Virus record (IMG/VR): IMGVR_UViG_3300031658_000005
Span: 1-62,507 of that record
DNA: 62,507 bases
Direction: 5' to 3' (one strand)
Source of the DNA: a virus
Both the position numbers and the translations under genes were made by a program. Positions 44,663 through 52,956 of this stretch are shown here, one piece after another; position 1 is the stretch's first letter, and each line of letters starts with the position of its first letter. The notes below the pieces were generated by a model. It was not told the DNA's origin. It did not search any database and was given only the letters and a program-made list of their open reading frames with translations.

Positions 44663-45928
44663 TTAAAACTTAAAAAATACTAGTGGGTCTAGATTAAATT
44701 CAGTTGCTTTTAATAAAGTGTTTATCCCTGCATCACTATCAACATGCGCAATTAGTTCATTTATATCTGAAGCATAGTGAGCAAAAGACGGGCCTCTAAC
44801 TAAACTTCCAGAAACGGAAAGATAAGTAGTCAATAAAACAGCCTCTCCATTAATTATCATGAATACTGGCTGACCAGAATCGCCGAGGCCAATTTGTTCT
44901 GCTAAGTTTCTATATGGTTCTGGCACATCTGATGGAGCAGAATAAAAAAGAGTTTCTCTTATCAAATTTTTTGCGGTAACTAATGGCCCTAGGATTAATT
45001 TTTTTTCAAAATCGAATCCAGCCACTATTGGTTGATAATATTGTATTAATATACCACTAACGTTCGTTTTTAAAAAATCATTAATATTTAAAGGCAAAAT
45101 TTTTGTAAAAGAGATATTGTCTGGAAGTTCTTCGCTTAAAACTCCCACAGTAATATCTGCACTAGCATGATCCGCTACAGCAGAAATTGTTCTTGATACC
45201 CAAGTTCCATTAGGATCAGCAAAGTAAACAACATCAGAAGTACTTAATTTAAAATGTTTTGCCATTATGATATGTCTTTTAGTTATGGCTGTTGCGCCTC
45301 TTTGTCTATAATCAGTTGGAGTTCCATACCCCTTATTATTCCAGACACTAACTGAGGTAAAATCAATATCTTTGGCCCAAAAAGATTCGGATCGAGGCGC
45401 ATTAAATCCGCCACCCTCTAATACCCCATTGGGATCTGTAAAAGATGTGAGCATACTAGCATTTGAGGCTACATCCATAGTGCTAGTTATATTATTATTA
45501 ATCTGAGAGTTTGCGTTTTTGGCTAAAGAGTTTTGAGATTGTCCGCTCACAGAAAGAGAGACTTCAGAATCTCCATGCTTGTTGAACATTAAGCAATTTA
45601 CACTTTTATCAGTAGCTCCTTGAGTTTGGCCTGTTATATCTAAGCCATTAGCAATTAAAATCCCATCTTGGTAATACGAAAAAGAGTTGTTTATATAATC
45701 ATGGTGGACCTCTAGGTCAAAAGAAATTCCGCTCCTATAGCCTCCAAAAAAATTCCCGCTCTGATCAAACACATAACCTTCTTTTCCAGAAAATGTAATC
45801 AAATCAGAAGAGTAGAATTCCCCCGTCTCAGATAGCGATAATTCAAAACCACTCAAAGGGCTATCTACAGACACGGATATATCATAGATGGCATTTTGAT
45901 AATTAGATAAATTTCCAGTTGTAATCAT
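44663..45928 (-). CDS. Tail-cluster protein with trypsin-like serine protease domain
   Basis: 421 residues. The C-terminal half (about 205-370) has a complete S1 triad: H225 in TAITKRHIIMAKHF (compare xxHVLTAAHC), D258 in ASADITVGVL and S351 in GLGDSGQPVF (compare GDSGGPL). The first 100 residues are strand-rich, perhaps a carbohydrate-like binding domain (VHHDYINNSFSYYQDG). No signal peptide is present. It lies between the tail tube genes and the chaperones, so it is probably a virion protein. It could cleave host surface proteins or process tail proteins. Confidence 0.75.
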   Translation of the reverse strand: MITTGNLSNYQNAIYDISVSVDSPLSGFELSLSETGEFYSSDLITFSGKEGYVFDQSGNFFGGYRSGISFDLEVHHDYINNSFSYYQDGILIANGLDITGQTQGATDKSVNCLMFNKHGDSEVSLSVSGQSQNSLAKNANSQINNNITSTMDVASNASMLTSFTDPNGVLEGGGFNAPRSESFWAKDIDFTSVSVWNNKGYGTPTDYRQRGATAITKRHIIMAKHFKLSTSDVVYFADPNGTWVSRTISAVADHASADITVGVLSEELPDNISFTKILPLNINDFLKTNVSGILIQYYQPIVAGFDFEKKLILGPLVTAKNLIRETLFYSAPSDVPEPYRNLAEQIGLGDSGQPVFMIINGEAVLLTTYLSVSGSLVRGPSFAHYASDINELIAHVDSDAGINTLLKATEFNLDPLVFFKF

Positions 45929-46779
45929 TTTATTATTGGGAAATAGTAAGAAAAGCTTAAGGAGGTATTCCCATCTAGAGATGTTGATTCATTAATGGAA
46001 TCTAGGCAGCACCCACTTGTAGTAAAGTCTAAGACTGACTGATTACTTTCGTTTTTTAAATTAACAGTAATGGCCCCACTTTCACAAACCAAGCTAGAAA
46101 TATTTATTCCTGTAGCTTTTGTTTTTAATACATCAAAACTAAGAGAGCCTTGAGCTGGCATTTGAGGATATCTATATTGAGGAACTCTTGTACCCAACCT
46201 AGTTACAGGTTTTTTTTCTAGAGAGACGGAAATAGAGAAGTTTTGAATATTTAATGTTGAAGAATCAATGCCCTCACTGCCATTTGTTGCACTAGTAATC
46301 TCGATGTCCTCTGGTCTAAAAAAACCTTCAAAATAATCCTCAGATTGACTCTGTGGTGTTTCATAGCTAGTAAAAATAGCTGCATTACCCTCGTATGTTG
46401 TGGAGCCTTTCACAATATCTCCCACAGAGCCATTTATAGAATAGGATGTTAAAGTAGCTCCAGAAATAGTTGTTGTGCCTACCTTATCTTTGGCTTTGAA
46501 ATTAAAAAATCCAGTAGACAAAAAACCTGATTGCATATGTTGATAGCTATAAATCGGATCAATGCCAGTAGCGCCAGTTGTTAAATTAACGTCATAGCTT
46601 AGCGTGGTAGACTGATTAGAAGTTAGTATTCTATCTACAGAATGAGAGGCTCCCAATCTTTGAATATCAATAACACTTTTTGGAGACGAAATAGACAAGG
46701 AGGTCACGGCAGGTATTCTCAGATAAGATCCCACACCTACAAAAAGCTGAATATCACTGGAATGAATCCTATCTGGCAT
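45925..46779 (-). CDS. Tail tube-like structural protein, 284 aa
   Basis: Strand-rich protein starting MPDRIHSSDIQLFVGVGSYLRIPAV, with a repeated SVSLEKKPVTRLG section shared in style with the 429-residue major tail protein. It follows a strong terminator, and the only feature between that terminator and the ATG is GTGTAA (46788-46793), eight bases before the start. It probably belongs to the tail tube or tube-tip. Confidence 0.55.
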   Translation of the reverse strand: MPDRIHSSDIQLFVGVGSYLRIPAVTSLSISSPKSVIDIQRLGASHSVDRILTSNQSTTLSYDVNLTTGATGIDPIYSYQHMQSGFLSTGFFNFKAKDKVGTTTISGATLTSYSINGSVGDIVKGSTTYEGNAAIFTSYETPQSQSEDYFEGFFRPEDIEITSATNGSEGIDSSTLNIQNFSISVSLEKKPVTRLGTRVPQYRYPQMPAQGSLSFDVLKTKATGINISSLVCESGAITVNLKNESNQSVLDFTTSGCCLDSINESTSLDGNTSLSFSYYFPIIK

Positions 46780-46787
46780 ATAGTAGT

Positions 46788-46793
46788 TTACAC
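46788..46793 (-). promoter_or_regulatory. GTGTAA element before a tail gene, just after a terminator
   Basis: TTTTTT-GTGTAA-ACTACTAT-ATG on the minus strand. This is the clearest member of a set of GTGTAA elements 8-12 nt before starts (see findings). The terminator directly upstream makes a promoter or expression role likely. Confidence 0.5.
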
Positions 46794-46821
46794 AAAAAAG
46801 CCCCGCATACCTGCGAGGCTT
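46794..46821 (-). terminator. Rho-independent terminator after the major tail protein gene
   Basis: On the minus strand AAGCCTCGC, loop AGGTAT, GCGGGGCTT (46821-46798), followed by a run of six T. The one imperfect pair is a G-U wobble in the minus-strand RNA but an A-C mismatch in the plus-strand RNA, so the minus strand is meant. It probably separates abundant tail tube messages from the following genes. Confidence 0.85.
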
Positions 46822-46842
46822 TTTCTAGTTGTAATAGTTATA

Positions 46843-48132
46843 TTAAGATCCAGCTCCATCTTCAGGGGAGTATGGCGCTTTGTTGTTATTCTTCTCATAC
46901 AGAAATCCGTCATCGAATTTCCCAGCTTTAGTTGTGCTATATACGTCAGGCTGGTTTGAACTGATTCCAGAGTAAAAGAATCCTTGATCAATTTGATTGG
47001 TTCCTCCAAGTTGAGTAGAAAACACTAATTCAATCGTCTCGTTGTCGTCTAATCCTTGAGAAAACCCTTGAGAATCTACTACTGCTTTTCTCATAACATA
47101 CTTGTGAGCGGAATTCCCATCTTCGTCTTTGACAGTAAGAGTAATATCAGTGGTTTGTTGACCAGCGCTTCCAGTTAGAATTTTGTCAACTTGCCCCTCT
47201 TGAAAGTTTTTGAGTAATGCGCTTACCGACATTGTTATATTAATTGGTAAATCCAATGGCTTGGCTACCGCCTTAGCAGAACCAAGGGCTTCAATGGGAG
47301 TCCTAGAAAGAGGTACTTCAATAGAGGCGCTCTGAACATGCATATCTCCCAGATCAGTTCCACCAAAGGCAAATTCTGTTGTAGAGAAGGATAAAGTAAC
47401 GTCTTCTGGACGGAGGACTAGAACACTCATATTGCCAGTGCTAGGCGCTCCTAGCATGAACTGACCAGTATCTGCGCGTCCGCCAGCCTTATTTAAGGAA
47501 GGGTTATAAATGCCAGAACTAGTAGCGTCAAAAGTAACGTTTTCTGCAGTTCCATCAATATCAACTCTTGGAATTTCTCCAACAGCAAAGTTCAAAGAGT
47601 AACTTTCAAAATTGCAGTTTCCAAGAGAAACGACATCATGATTTGCTCTTTCAGTAGTGGTAAATTTTCCAGTTGGGTTATCAAGAAAAGAATTAGTAGA
47701 TGCGAAAGCATCTTCTCCCTCTTTAACAGTTAAGACGAATAGGTTTTTTTCTCTTTTCGCAGGGTCTTCCGCAAGAATTCCAGAGACAAATTGACCTTTA
47801 AAAATCGGGGTGGCATCATCACCTAGAATCCCTAAGCCATTAAATCCTAAATTACCTTCATTTTCTCCTGCTCCAAGGTAGTAACCAAGAGAGAAAGATG
47901 GGTTCAAGTCACCTAAAGTGATCGTTCCAATTCGTGCTAATTGTCCAAATTCTCGAATATCTTGCCTTCCTCCAGCAATATCGATATCAAAAGAGAAAGT
48001 GTCTACCCGATGAAGCTGTTGCGGCATACAGCCCGTTTTTGCTTTTTGGGGTGTGGTTAAATTGGAAAGTGCGCCCGTAGGAGACACATAAACAGCTTTG
48101 CTTTGCGAAATTATTCTAGTTCTAGAGGCCAT
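46843..48132 (-). CDS. Major tail (tube) protein, 429 aa
   Basis: 429 residues: MASRTRIISQSKAVYVSPTG, then repeated beta elements (FSFDIDIAGGRQDIREFGQLARIGTITLG and IEVPLSRTPIEALGSAKAV) typical of duplicated tube folds. It is followed by a strong terminator, as expected for a very abundant protein. No sheath gene lies nearby. Assignment is by position, style and terminator. Confidence 0.65.
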   Translation of the reverse strand: MASRTRIISQSKAVYVSPTGALSNLTTPQKAKTGCMPQQLHRVDTFSFDIDIAGGRQDIREFGQLARIGTITLGDLNPSFSLGYYLGAGENEGNLGFNGLGILGDDATPIFKGQFVSGILAEDPAKREKNLFVLTVKEGEDAFASTNSFLDNPTGKFTTTERANHDVVSLGNCNFESYSLNFAVGEIPRVDIDGTAENVTFDATSSGIYNPSLNKAGGRADTGQFMLGAPSTGNMSVLVLRPEDVTLSFSTTEFAFGGTDLGDMHVQSASIEVPLSRTPIEALGSAKAVAKPLDLPINITMSVSALLKNFQEGQVDKILTGSAGQQTTDITLTVKDEDGNSAHKYVMRKAVVDSQGFSQGLDDNETIELVFSTQLGGTNQIDQGFFYSGISSNQPDVYSTTKAGKFDDGFLYEKNNNKAPYSPEDGAGS

Positions 48133-48179
48133 ATGAATTTATGTTAAAAATGTAAAGGTTTACTCCTTCTTACACAAAT

Positions 48180-49064
48180 TCAAGTCCTAGGGAAACGATA
48201 AGTGCATAATTCAAAATCAATATACCCAATTGAAATATTCTTATTTAAACTCTCCCTAATTTTCTCGGAAACTATTTTTGATACCAAGACGCTCTCAATA
48301 TGAGATTTCATAGGGTTTGACTCGCCTGAAATTAATTCATTATAACTATAAGGAAAATCTTTAATTGAAAAAGAAAATCCATATGGGAAGTTTTCATATG
48401 GAACATGAGTCATGTCTTCTCTAACTGAATCCCTAAACAAAGAAAGCACAGAATCTAGCGTGTAATTATCAAAAGACAAAACCATAACTCTAATCCTAGT
48501 AGTTGTATCTTCTTCTCCTCCAAAAGCAAATTCTTTATTATCAGAAGATGCCACAGAAATAAAACAAGCAGGTAGAAAGTAAGTAGTTTCATCAAACTCG
48601 TCTGTCTTCCCGTATTGGTAAGGCAATTCTGTTGCACTGTCCTTGAAATCCGAATGAATAATTATTTGAGCGTCAGTATCATTTGTAATGTAAGTATTGA
48701 CCTCCTTGACTGTAGAATTCGCTGTTAGCGCCGTATTCCCAATCTCAGCTCCAGAGGCTTTTGGGAAAATCAACCTTCCATTTTCATAATCAGTAAAGAC
48801 CCCACCATTTTCATCATAGTTTCCTGTTATAAATTCATTGCCTAAGAAAAATCCTGAGTTGGGGGTGTCAACCTGATATTCTCCAACAAGAGATCTATAC
48901 TTTCCTTGAAAAGCTATATGGCTTGGCGGAATATCTGAAAAGGAACCCGAAATAAAAGCGTTACTTAAATCTACCTTGTAAGCCTTGGCGGAATCGCTCA
49001 ATAACTGATTCTCAAACCACAGGTAAAAACTGGATAAAATATTTTGATCAAATTGTGCCTTCAT
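48180..49064 (-). CDS. Head-tail joining or tail terminator-like protein, 294 aa
   Basis: MKAQFDQNILSSFYLWFENQLL opens a strand-rich protein just before the tail tube gene in transcription order, in the slot of tail terminator or completion proteins. A central region (RIRVMVLSFDNYTLDSVLSLF) could match that fold. No sequence family is recognised. Confidence 0.5.
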   Translation of the reverse strand: MKAQFDQNILSSFYLWFENQLLSDSAKAYKVDLSNAFISGSFSDIPPSHIAFQGKYRSLVGEYQVDTPNSGFFLGNEFITGNYDENGGVFTDYENGRLIFPKASGAEIGNTALTANSTVKEVNTYITNDTDAQIIIHSDFKDSATELPYQYGKTDEFDETTYFLPACFISVASSDNKEFAFGGEEDTTTRIRVMVLSFDNYTLDSVLSLFRDSVREDMTHVPYENFPYGFSFSIKDFPYSYNELISGESNPMKSHIESVLVSKIVSEKIRESLNKNISIGYIDFELCTYRFPRT

Positions 49065-49069
49065 CTAAC

Positions 49070-49702
49070 TTACCTTAATAAATTCTTTTTAAAATTACCA
49101 ATTAGCTCCCCAATGTATGGGGTTCTATTAAATCTTACACCAGAAGACCTGTTTTTGACCTGCATACCTGTTCCAGAATTAGACTGCCCGAAACCTTTAG
49201 CACTAAATAGAAACTGACCTAAGTTGGTAAGCCCACCTTCTTCAATGCTTTTTGCCCAGCTCTTGCCTGTCATCCAAGGGATTGGAGTCAAGCCATATAT
49301 TTCTTCTGCCGAAGGGATATAGAAGGTTATGGTGAATTTACCTTTGTTATTTGATCTCCTAACCTTAAATTGAATCTTTTGATTAAAAATTTGAGATATT
49401 ATTTCTGTAGGTTTAGATCCTCCAGAAAAACCAATGAATGAAAACAAGTTGCCATACCCACCTAAAGTCCCGCTAGTATTCGCCGCTCTTGGCCCAGCAT
49501 TCAATTCTACTGTTATCGGATGTATTTTAAATTCTTTTTCCAGTTCTCTCTGGTGTTCTTTTATTTTAGGCTCCAAGACTTTCCTAATGGCTTGAGCCAT
49601 GCTCTTGTTATTTGGGCTATCTACCGTAAGCTCCCTTAAAAGCTCCGCAGCATCTATCGTCACCACAGGCCTTGAGACCGACATGAAACTCTTGCTTGCC
49701 AT
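49070..49702 (-). CDS. Neck/tail completion-like protein, 210 aa
   Basis: A helical N-terminal half with RKVLEPKIKEHQRELEKEF and a strand-rich end (GKFTITFYIPSAEEIYG). The layout recalls HK97 gp10-type neck proteins of siphoviruses. It overlaps the 148-residue connector by one base. Assignment is by position and general style. Confidence 0.5.
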   Translation of the reverse strand: MASKSFMSVSRPVVTIDAAELLRELTVDSPNNKSMAQAIRKVLEPKIKEHQRELEKEFKIHPITVELNAGPRAANTSGTLGGYGNLFSFIGFSGGSKPTEIISQIFNQKIQFKVRRSNNKGKFTITFYIPSAEEIYGLTPIPWMTGKSWAKSIEEGGLTNLGQFLFSAKGFGQSNSGTGMQVKNRSSGVRFNRTPYIGELIGNFKKNLLR

Positions 49703-50148
49703 TAATTCTCGCGTTTCAGGTATATAGAATAAAATTGAGTATCAAATGGACCAATTACTTTAGCATCTCCATCAAGAACAAATAATTGATCATCAACCTC
49801 TATTTTTGAGCATATTTTAATTTTTTCATAGGCATCAGGCTTAACCTTAACTCTAACTTGACCTTCAGATCCAATAAGGTTCATTTGTCCGTTGCCATCA
49901 AGGATTTCTTCTTTTTGCTCGTTCTTGTAGTATATTCTTGCGGGATAGGTATATTTAGTTAAAGTGATCTCAGAAGAGATCTTGGCTACATTCTTGTTTC
50001 TCCCGTATAGAGGATTGAAATTAAGCTCTGTAGGCACGGTGGAGGCCTCTTTGACATAAATATGTATGTCTCTCGCAAATGTGTCGTGAATGCCGCTTAG
50101 AGCGGAGTTAATGGCCGTTTTCTCGGCATCTGTAAGAAGAGAAGACAT
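49702..50148 (-). CDS. Head-closure-like connector protein, 148 aa
   Basis: Small protein with strand-rich section IYYKNEQKEEILDGNGQMNLIGS and ending YSIYLKREN. Head-closure proteins (SPP1 gp16-type) of this size lie between the adaptor and tail completion genes in many siphoviruses. Its start follows GTGTAA with one base between, where GTG-TAA also ends the previous gene. Confidence 0.5.
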   Translation of the reverse strand: MSSLLTDAEKTAINSALSGIHDTFARDIHIYVKEASTVPTELNFNPLYGRNKNVAKISSEITLTKYTYPARIYYKNEQKEEILDGNGQMNLIGSEGQVRVKVKPDAYEKIKICSKIEVDDQLFVLDGDAKVIGPFDTQFYSIYLKREN

Positions 50149-50149
50149 G

Positions 50150-50638
50150 TTACACTAATTTTCCAGATAAATTAAAAGTCCCATCCGTTCCAGCAACTTG
50201 AATAGGAGAAGATTTTTGATAGTTATACTGGTAAAGAAGATTATCGAGAGAATCTTGAGCTTGCTCGCCTAAATCTCTATAAGTTTTAGCAATAGAGTTT
50301 TTGTTTTGCCTTTGGATTGTTGTGTCGCCTTCTTTAATGGTCACCCAATCTAAAGACTCAGAATAAGTAAATGATCTCAAAGATTCTCTTGCAGACTTTT
50401 GATAATACCAAAGCTCATACAACGTGGAGAAAATATTCTTCTCCACATCAGCTAATCCAGTATCTCCCATCAAGATATCTCCCGCAGCATCCACCGCAAA
50501 CTCTTCATGAATAAGTCCATTAAACTCCCCAATGTTAGTCTCCAGCCATCCAGAAACAAATCCAATATTATATGAACCAGTATCATTTGGAAAATCGTAT
50601 GTTACGATTCCGCTAGCTAAATCTCCAAGATCATTCAT
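50150..50638 (-). CDS. Head-tail connector-like protein, 162 aa
   Basis: Protein with helical N-terminal and central parts (LYELWYYQKSARESLRSFTY) and a C-terminal YQYNYQKSSPIQVAGTDG. The position, next to the first gene after the capsid terminator, matches the DNA-packaging adaptor proteins of siphoviruses. No motif proves it. Confidence 0.45.
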   Translation of the reverse strand: MNDLGDLASGIVTYDFPNDTGSYNIGFVSGWLETNIGEFNGLIHEEFAVDAAGDILMGDTGLADVEKNIFSTLYELWYYQKSARESLRSFTYSESLDWVTIKEGDTTIQRQNKNSIAKTYRDLGEQAQDSLDNLLYQYNYQKSSPIQVAGTDGTFNLSGKLV

Positions 50639-50641
50639 TAA

Positions 50642-51064
50642 TTAAAAACCTTCTTTAAATAACCTTACAGTAGATTCGTAATCTGGGGAACTTGGATTTA
50701 AAATTGGTTGAGAAGAACCTTGAACAGTTACATTGTTTTTTTGAACATAAAAATCGAAAGACTTCATCAAGGACTTCCTGAGAAGATTCATATTCCTTTC
50801 CCTAGGAATGCCTACTCTAGCAGCCAAATCGGTCAATTCAGAAGCATTGCAGTCACTTAGGCGCTGCTTGAAAATATCTCTATGTAATGTCCCATATGGG
50901 TTCATTTTGGGCATGCCAAGCAAATCTTCTAATTCTTTAATGTGTTCAATTTGCTCTTCTTTAGAGTTCCGTGCTTTGCCATCAGTAATATCAAAATCTT
51001 CTAAATGCTTCTTTTCAACGCCTTTTGAAGCTTCCATTTTCTTTGCTGGTTTCTCTTCGCTCAT
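50642..51064 (-). CDS. Small head-tail connector or head accessory protein, 140 aa
   Basis: Acidic and Lys-rich N-terminus (EEKPAKKMEASKGVEKKHLED) then a helical region with DCNASELTDLAARVGIPRERN resembling a small helix-turn-helix or SAP-like motif. It is the first gene after the capsid terminator and has its own promoter whose -10 lies five bases from the ATG. No family is recognised. Confidence 0.5.
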   Translation of the reverse strand: MSEEKPAKKMEASKGVEKKHLEDFDITDGKARNSKEEQIEHIKELEDLLGMPKMNPYGTLHRDIFKQRLSDCNASELTDLAARVGIPRERNMNLLRKSLMKSFDFYVQKNNVTVQGSSQPILNPSSPDYESTVRLFKEGF

Positions 51065-51069
51065 AATAC

Positions 51070-51098
51070 ATAATAGGTATAACCTATATAAAAATCAA
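51070..51098 (-). promoter_or_regulatory. Promoter of the connector operon (leaderless), abutting the capsid terminator
   Basis: On the minus strand TTGATT (51098-51093), 17 bp, TATTAT (51075-51070), then five bases to the ATG. The -35 overlaps the T-run of the capsid terminator. The transcript would start at or next to the start codon. Confidence 0.65.
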
Positions 51099-51128
51099 AA
51101 AAAAGAGCCGTTCCGTGAGGAACGACTC
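51097..51128 (-). terminator. Rho-independent terminator after the major capsid gene
   Basis: GAGTCGTTCC (51128-51119), loop TCAC, GGAACGGCTC (51114-51105) on the minus strand, followed by eight T. One G-U wobble favours the minus strand. Placed 25 bp past the capsid stop, it isolates the highly expressed capsid messages. Confidence 0.88.
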
Positions 51129-51152
51129 TCTTTATAAGTAATATCAGGTTGA

Positions 51153-52292
51153 TTACACTACCAATCCGATAAGAGCGCGATTGTCAATACAAAGGCGACC
51201 CTCTTCAACTTTACCGTAGTAACCAATCTTATTCTGACGAACAGAGAACTGGTCATCGACAAGGACTTGAAACTCAGAAGGACTTCCTTCTCCGATTACA
51301 GTAGGACGGATAAGAGCATCCTTGGAGCGATCAATGCCGATGAGAATCTCATCACTAGCAGTCGCCCAAGTGCCACTATTTCCGCCGCCAATAACGGTAG
51401 CGCCTTGAGATGCAACAATAGCGCCAAAGAGCTTATTGAACCGTTGCCCAACACCCATTTCGTTGATCTCCATAACATTAATTCCGTAGAAGGAAGGAAG
51501 ACCAGCAGAACTAAATAGCTCCTGACGAAGCGCTTCAGGAGCAGGAAGACTGTCCTTAACTGAGGAACCATAAGGAGCTTCTGCAGTATTGATTGGGTTG
51601 TAGGCCATGGCGCGAAGCTCTTCAACCATTTCTGGAGAAACAAGCAAGTCGCTGATGCCAGACTTAATCCCACCAACAGGAGTTCCTCCACTGAAGGAAC
51701 TGTTAATGCGCTTACTCTTAGTAATCAGGTTATTGAAGTCAGCTAAGACGAAACGATTTTCAGCAGAAGAGCCGATGATGCTTCCACCAGCGGCAGTTCC
51801 AGTTCCAGTCCCTTTTATCAGAGCGGTAGCAAGAACATTGAAGGCAGTAGTAGTCTGCTTCAACATAACTTCTTGGGCCATGCGGGTGAAAGTCTTGCTA
51901 ACAACGTCGAGTCGAGCCTTACGGACATACTTGCGATCAAACGCAAGAGCGCTGTCCAAGGTGTAAGTGCTAAACTTCAACTCATTGTGAGCGGGGAAGA
52001 CTTGACTGTATGGAAGTCCACCAGCAACCTGTTGAGAATACACTTCAATGTAGTCTTCGTCGGTGATATCGTGGAAAAGGTCCAAGGGAAGAGAAGGATT
52101 GTCATCTTCTCCATAAGAAATCGTCGTATAGAGATTCCCAATAGTAGGAGCGTTATTGATAACTTCAGACACAACAGGTCCAAGCAGTTCTGCAACTGCC
52201 GCCTGAGCCTCGTAAGCCTCTTCACGATTATTAGATCCCATTGCCTTAATTAAGGCCATTTGATCTTCAGTTCTTTTAATTGTGATTTTCAT
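51153..52292 (-). CDS. Major capsid protein (HK97-fold likely)
   Basis: 379 residues placed between a decoration-like protein and connectors and followed by the strongest terminator in the window. The N-terminal acidic helical part (EAYEAQAAVAELLGPVVSEV) and central E-loop-like sections (DRKYVRKARLDVVSKTF; FSSAGLPSFYGINVMEINEM) are in line with HK97-type shells. The C-terminal DDQFSVRQNKIGYYGKVEEG is typical of capsids of this group. No cleavage site is obvious. Function is inferred with good support from context. Confidence 0.8.
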   Translation of the reverse strand: MKITIKRTEDQMALIKAMGSNNREEAYEAQAAVAELLGPVVSEVINNAPTIGNLYTTISYGEDDNPSLPLDLFHDITDEDYIEVYSQQVAGGLPYSQVFPAHNELKFSTYTLDSALAFDRKYVRKARLDVVSKTFTRMAQEVMLKQTTTAFNVLATALIKGTGTGTAAGGSIIGSSAENRFVLADFNNLITKSKRINSSFSGGTPVGGIKSGISDLLVSPEMVEELRAMAYNPINTAEAPYGSSVKDSLPAPEALRQELFSSAGLPSFYGINVMEINEMGVGQRFNKLFGAIVASQGATVIGGGNSGTWATASDEILIGIDRSKDALIRPTVIGEGSPSEFQVLVDDQFSVRQNKIGYYGKVEEGRLCIDNRALIGLVV

Positions 52293-52304
52293 TTTCTTAA
52301 ATTA

Positions 52305-52934
52305 TTAGCAGTTAAGTTTGAGGATTGCGTAAGCACCTGCGAAAGCATCAGTGTTTCCACCTTGCGACTCCCTAAGCCCAGTTCCAATGAATGTTCCAAT
52401 GGCATGAGCGGCATGTGCGTGACGGGTAGCGGCAACACTAGTGATGCCCGTAATAGTTCCATTCAAAGAAGGTAGAGCATACTGACCGACAGTAGGAGCT
52501 ATTCCATTGGTTAGACCATTGACATTAATAGTGAAGAGACCTTTGGTGGCAATAGGAACTGCCTGACCAGATACAACACATTGCAACTCCTCTTTCTTTT
52601 GGGGATAGTAGAGAAGATTCTCTCCGTTTTCATCTTTAGAGCGAACATCGCGCAAAAGAATACCCAAAGCTTTATCGTTTCCTCCAGTAGTGACCATTTT
52701 GGTCACCTTGTAAGGCACTTCTGGATATAGGGAAAGTCCCTTGCCCATGGTGGTTTGATACGAGTCAGCGTCTCCGCGCTCGACATATTGGACGGGATCG
52801 TTAGTAAGGTTAGCTTCGCTAACCTTGACAACGGACCCCGCCTCGCCTGTTTCGGTATCAAGAGAATAGAAGTTAATAACATCATTCTCATCATATTGAC
52901 GAAACGGCAATAAACGTGTAATTTCGTTAGCCAT
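52305..52934 (-). CDS. Head decoration-like protein, 209 aa
   Basis: A small strand- and Gly-rich protein just before the capsid gene in transcription, the usual place of decoration proteins. MANEITRLLPFRQYDENDVINFYSLD opens it, and a GTFIGTGLRESQGG region near the end is flexible. It is preceded by the protease-scaffold and ends 12 bp before the capsid ATG. Co-expression with capsid is likely. Confidence 0.6.
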   Translation of the reverse strand: MANEITRLLPFRQYDENDVINFYSLDTETGEAGSVVKVSEANLTNDPVQYVERGDADSYQTTMGKGLSLYPEVPYKVTKMVTTGGNDKALGILLRDVRSKDENGENLLYYPQKKEELQCVVSGQAVPIATKGLFTINVNGLTNGIAPTVGQYALPSLNGTITGITSVAATRHAHAAHAIGTFIGTGLRESQGGNTDAFAGAYAILKLNC

Positions 52935-52956
52935 AATATTTAGTTTTTAATTTTTT

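Noticed and set aside
33386-48132. Contractile tail (myovirus)
   Set aside because: No sheath, baseplate wedge or tail lysozyme genes were recognised, and the tube gene stands alone behind a terminator.
51153-52292. Several overlapping open frames on both strands in the capsid gene
   Set aside because: The capsid frame has the right length, position and terminator; the others are shadows of its composition.
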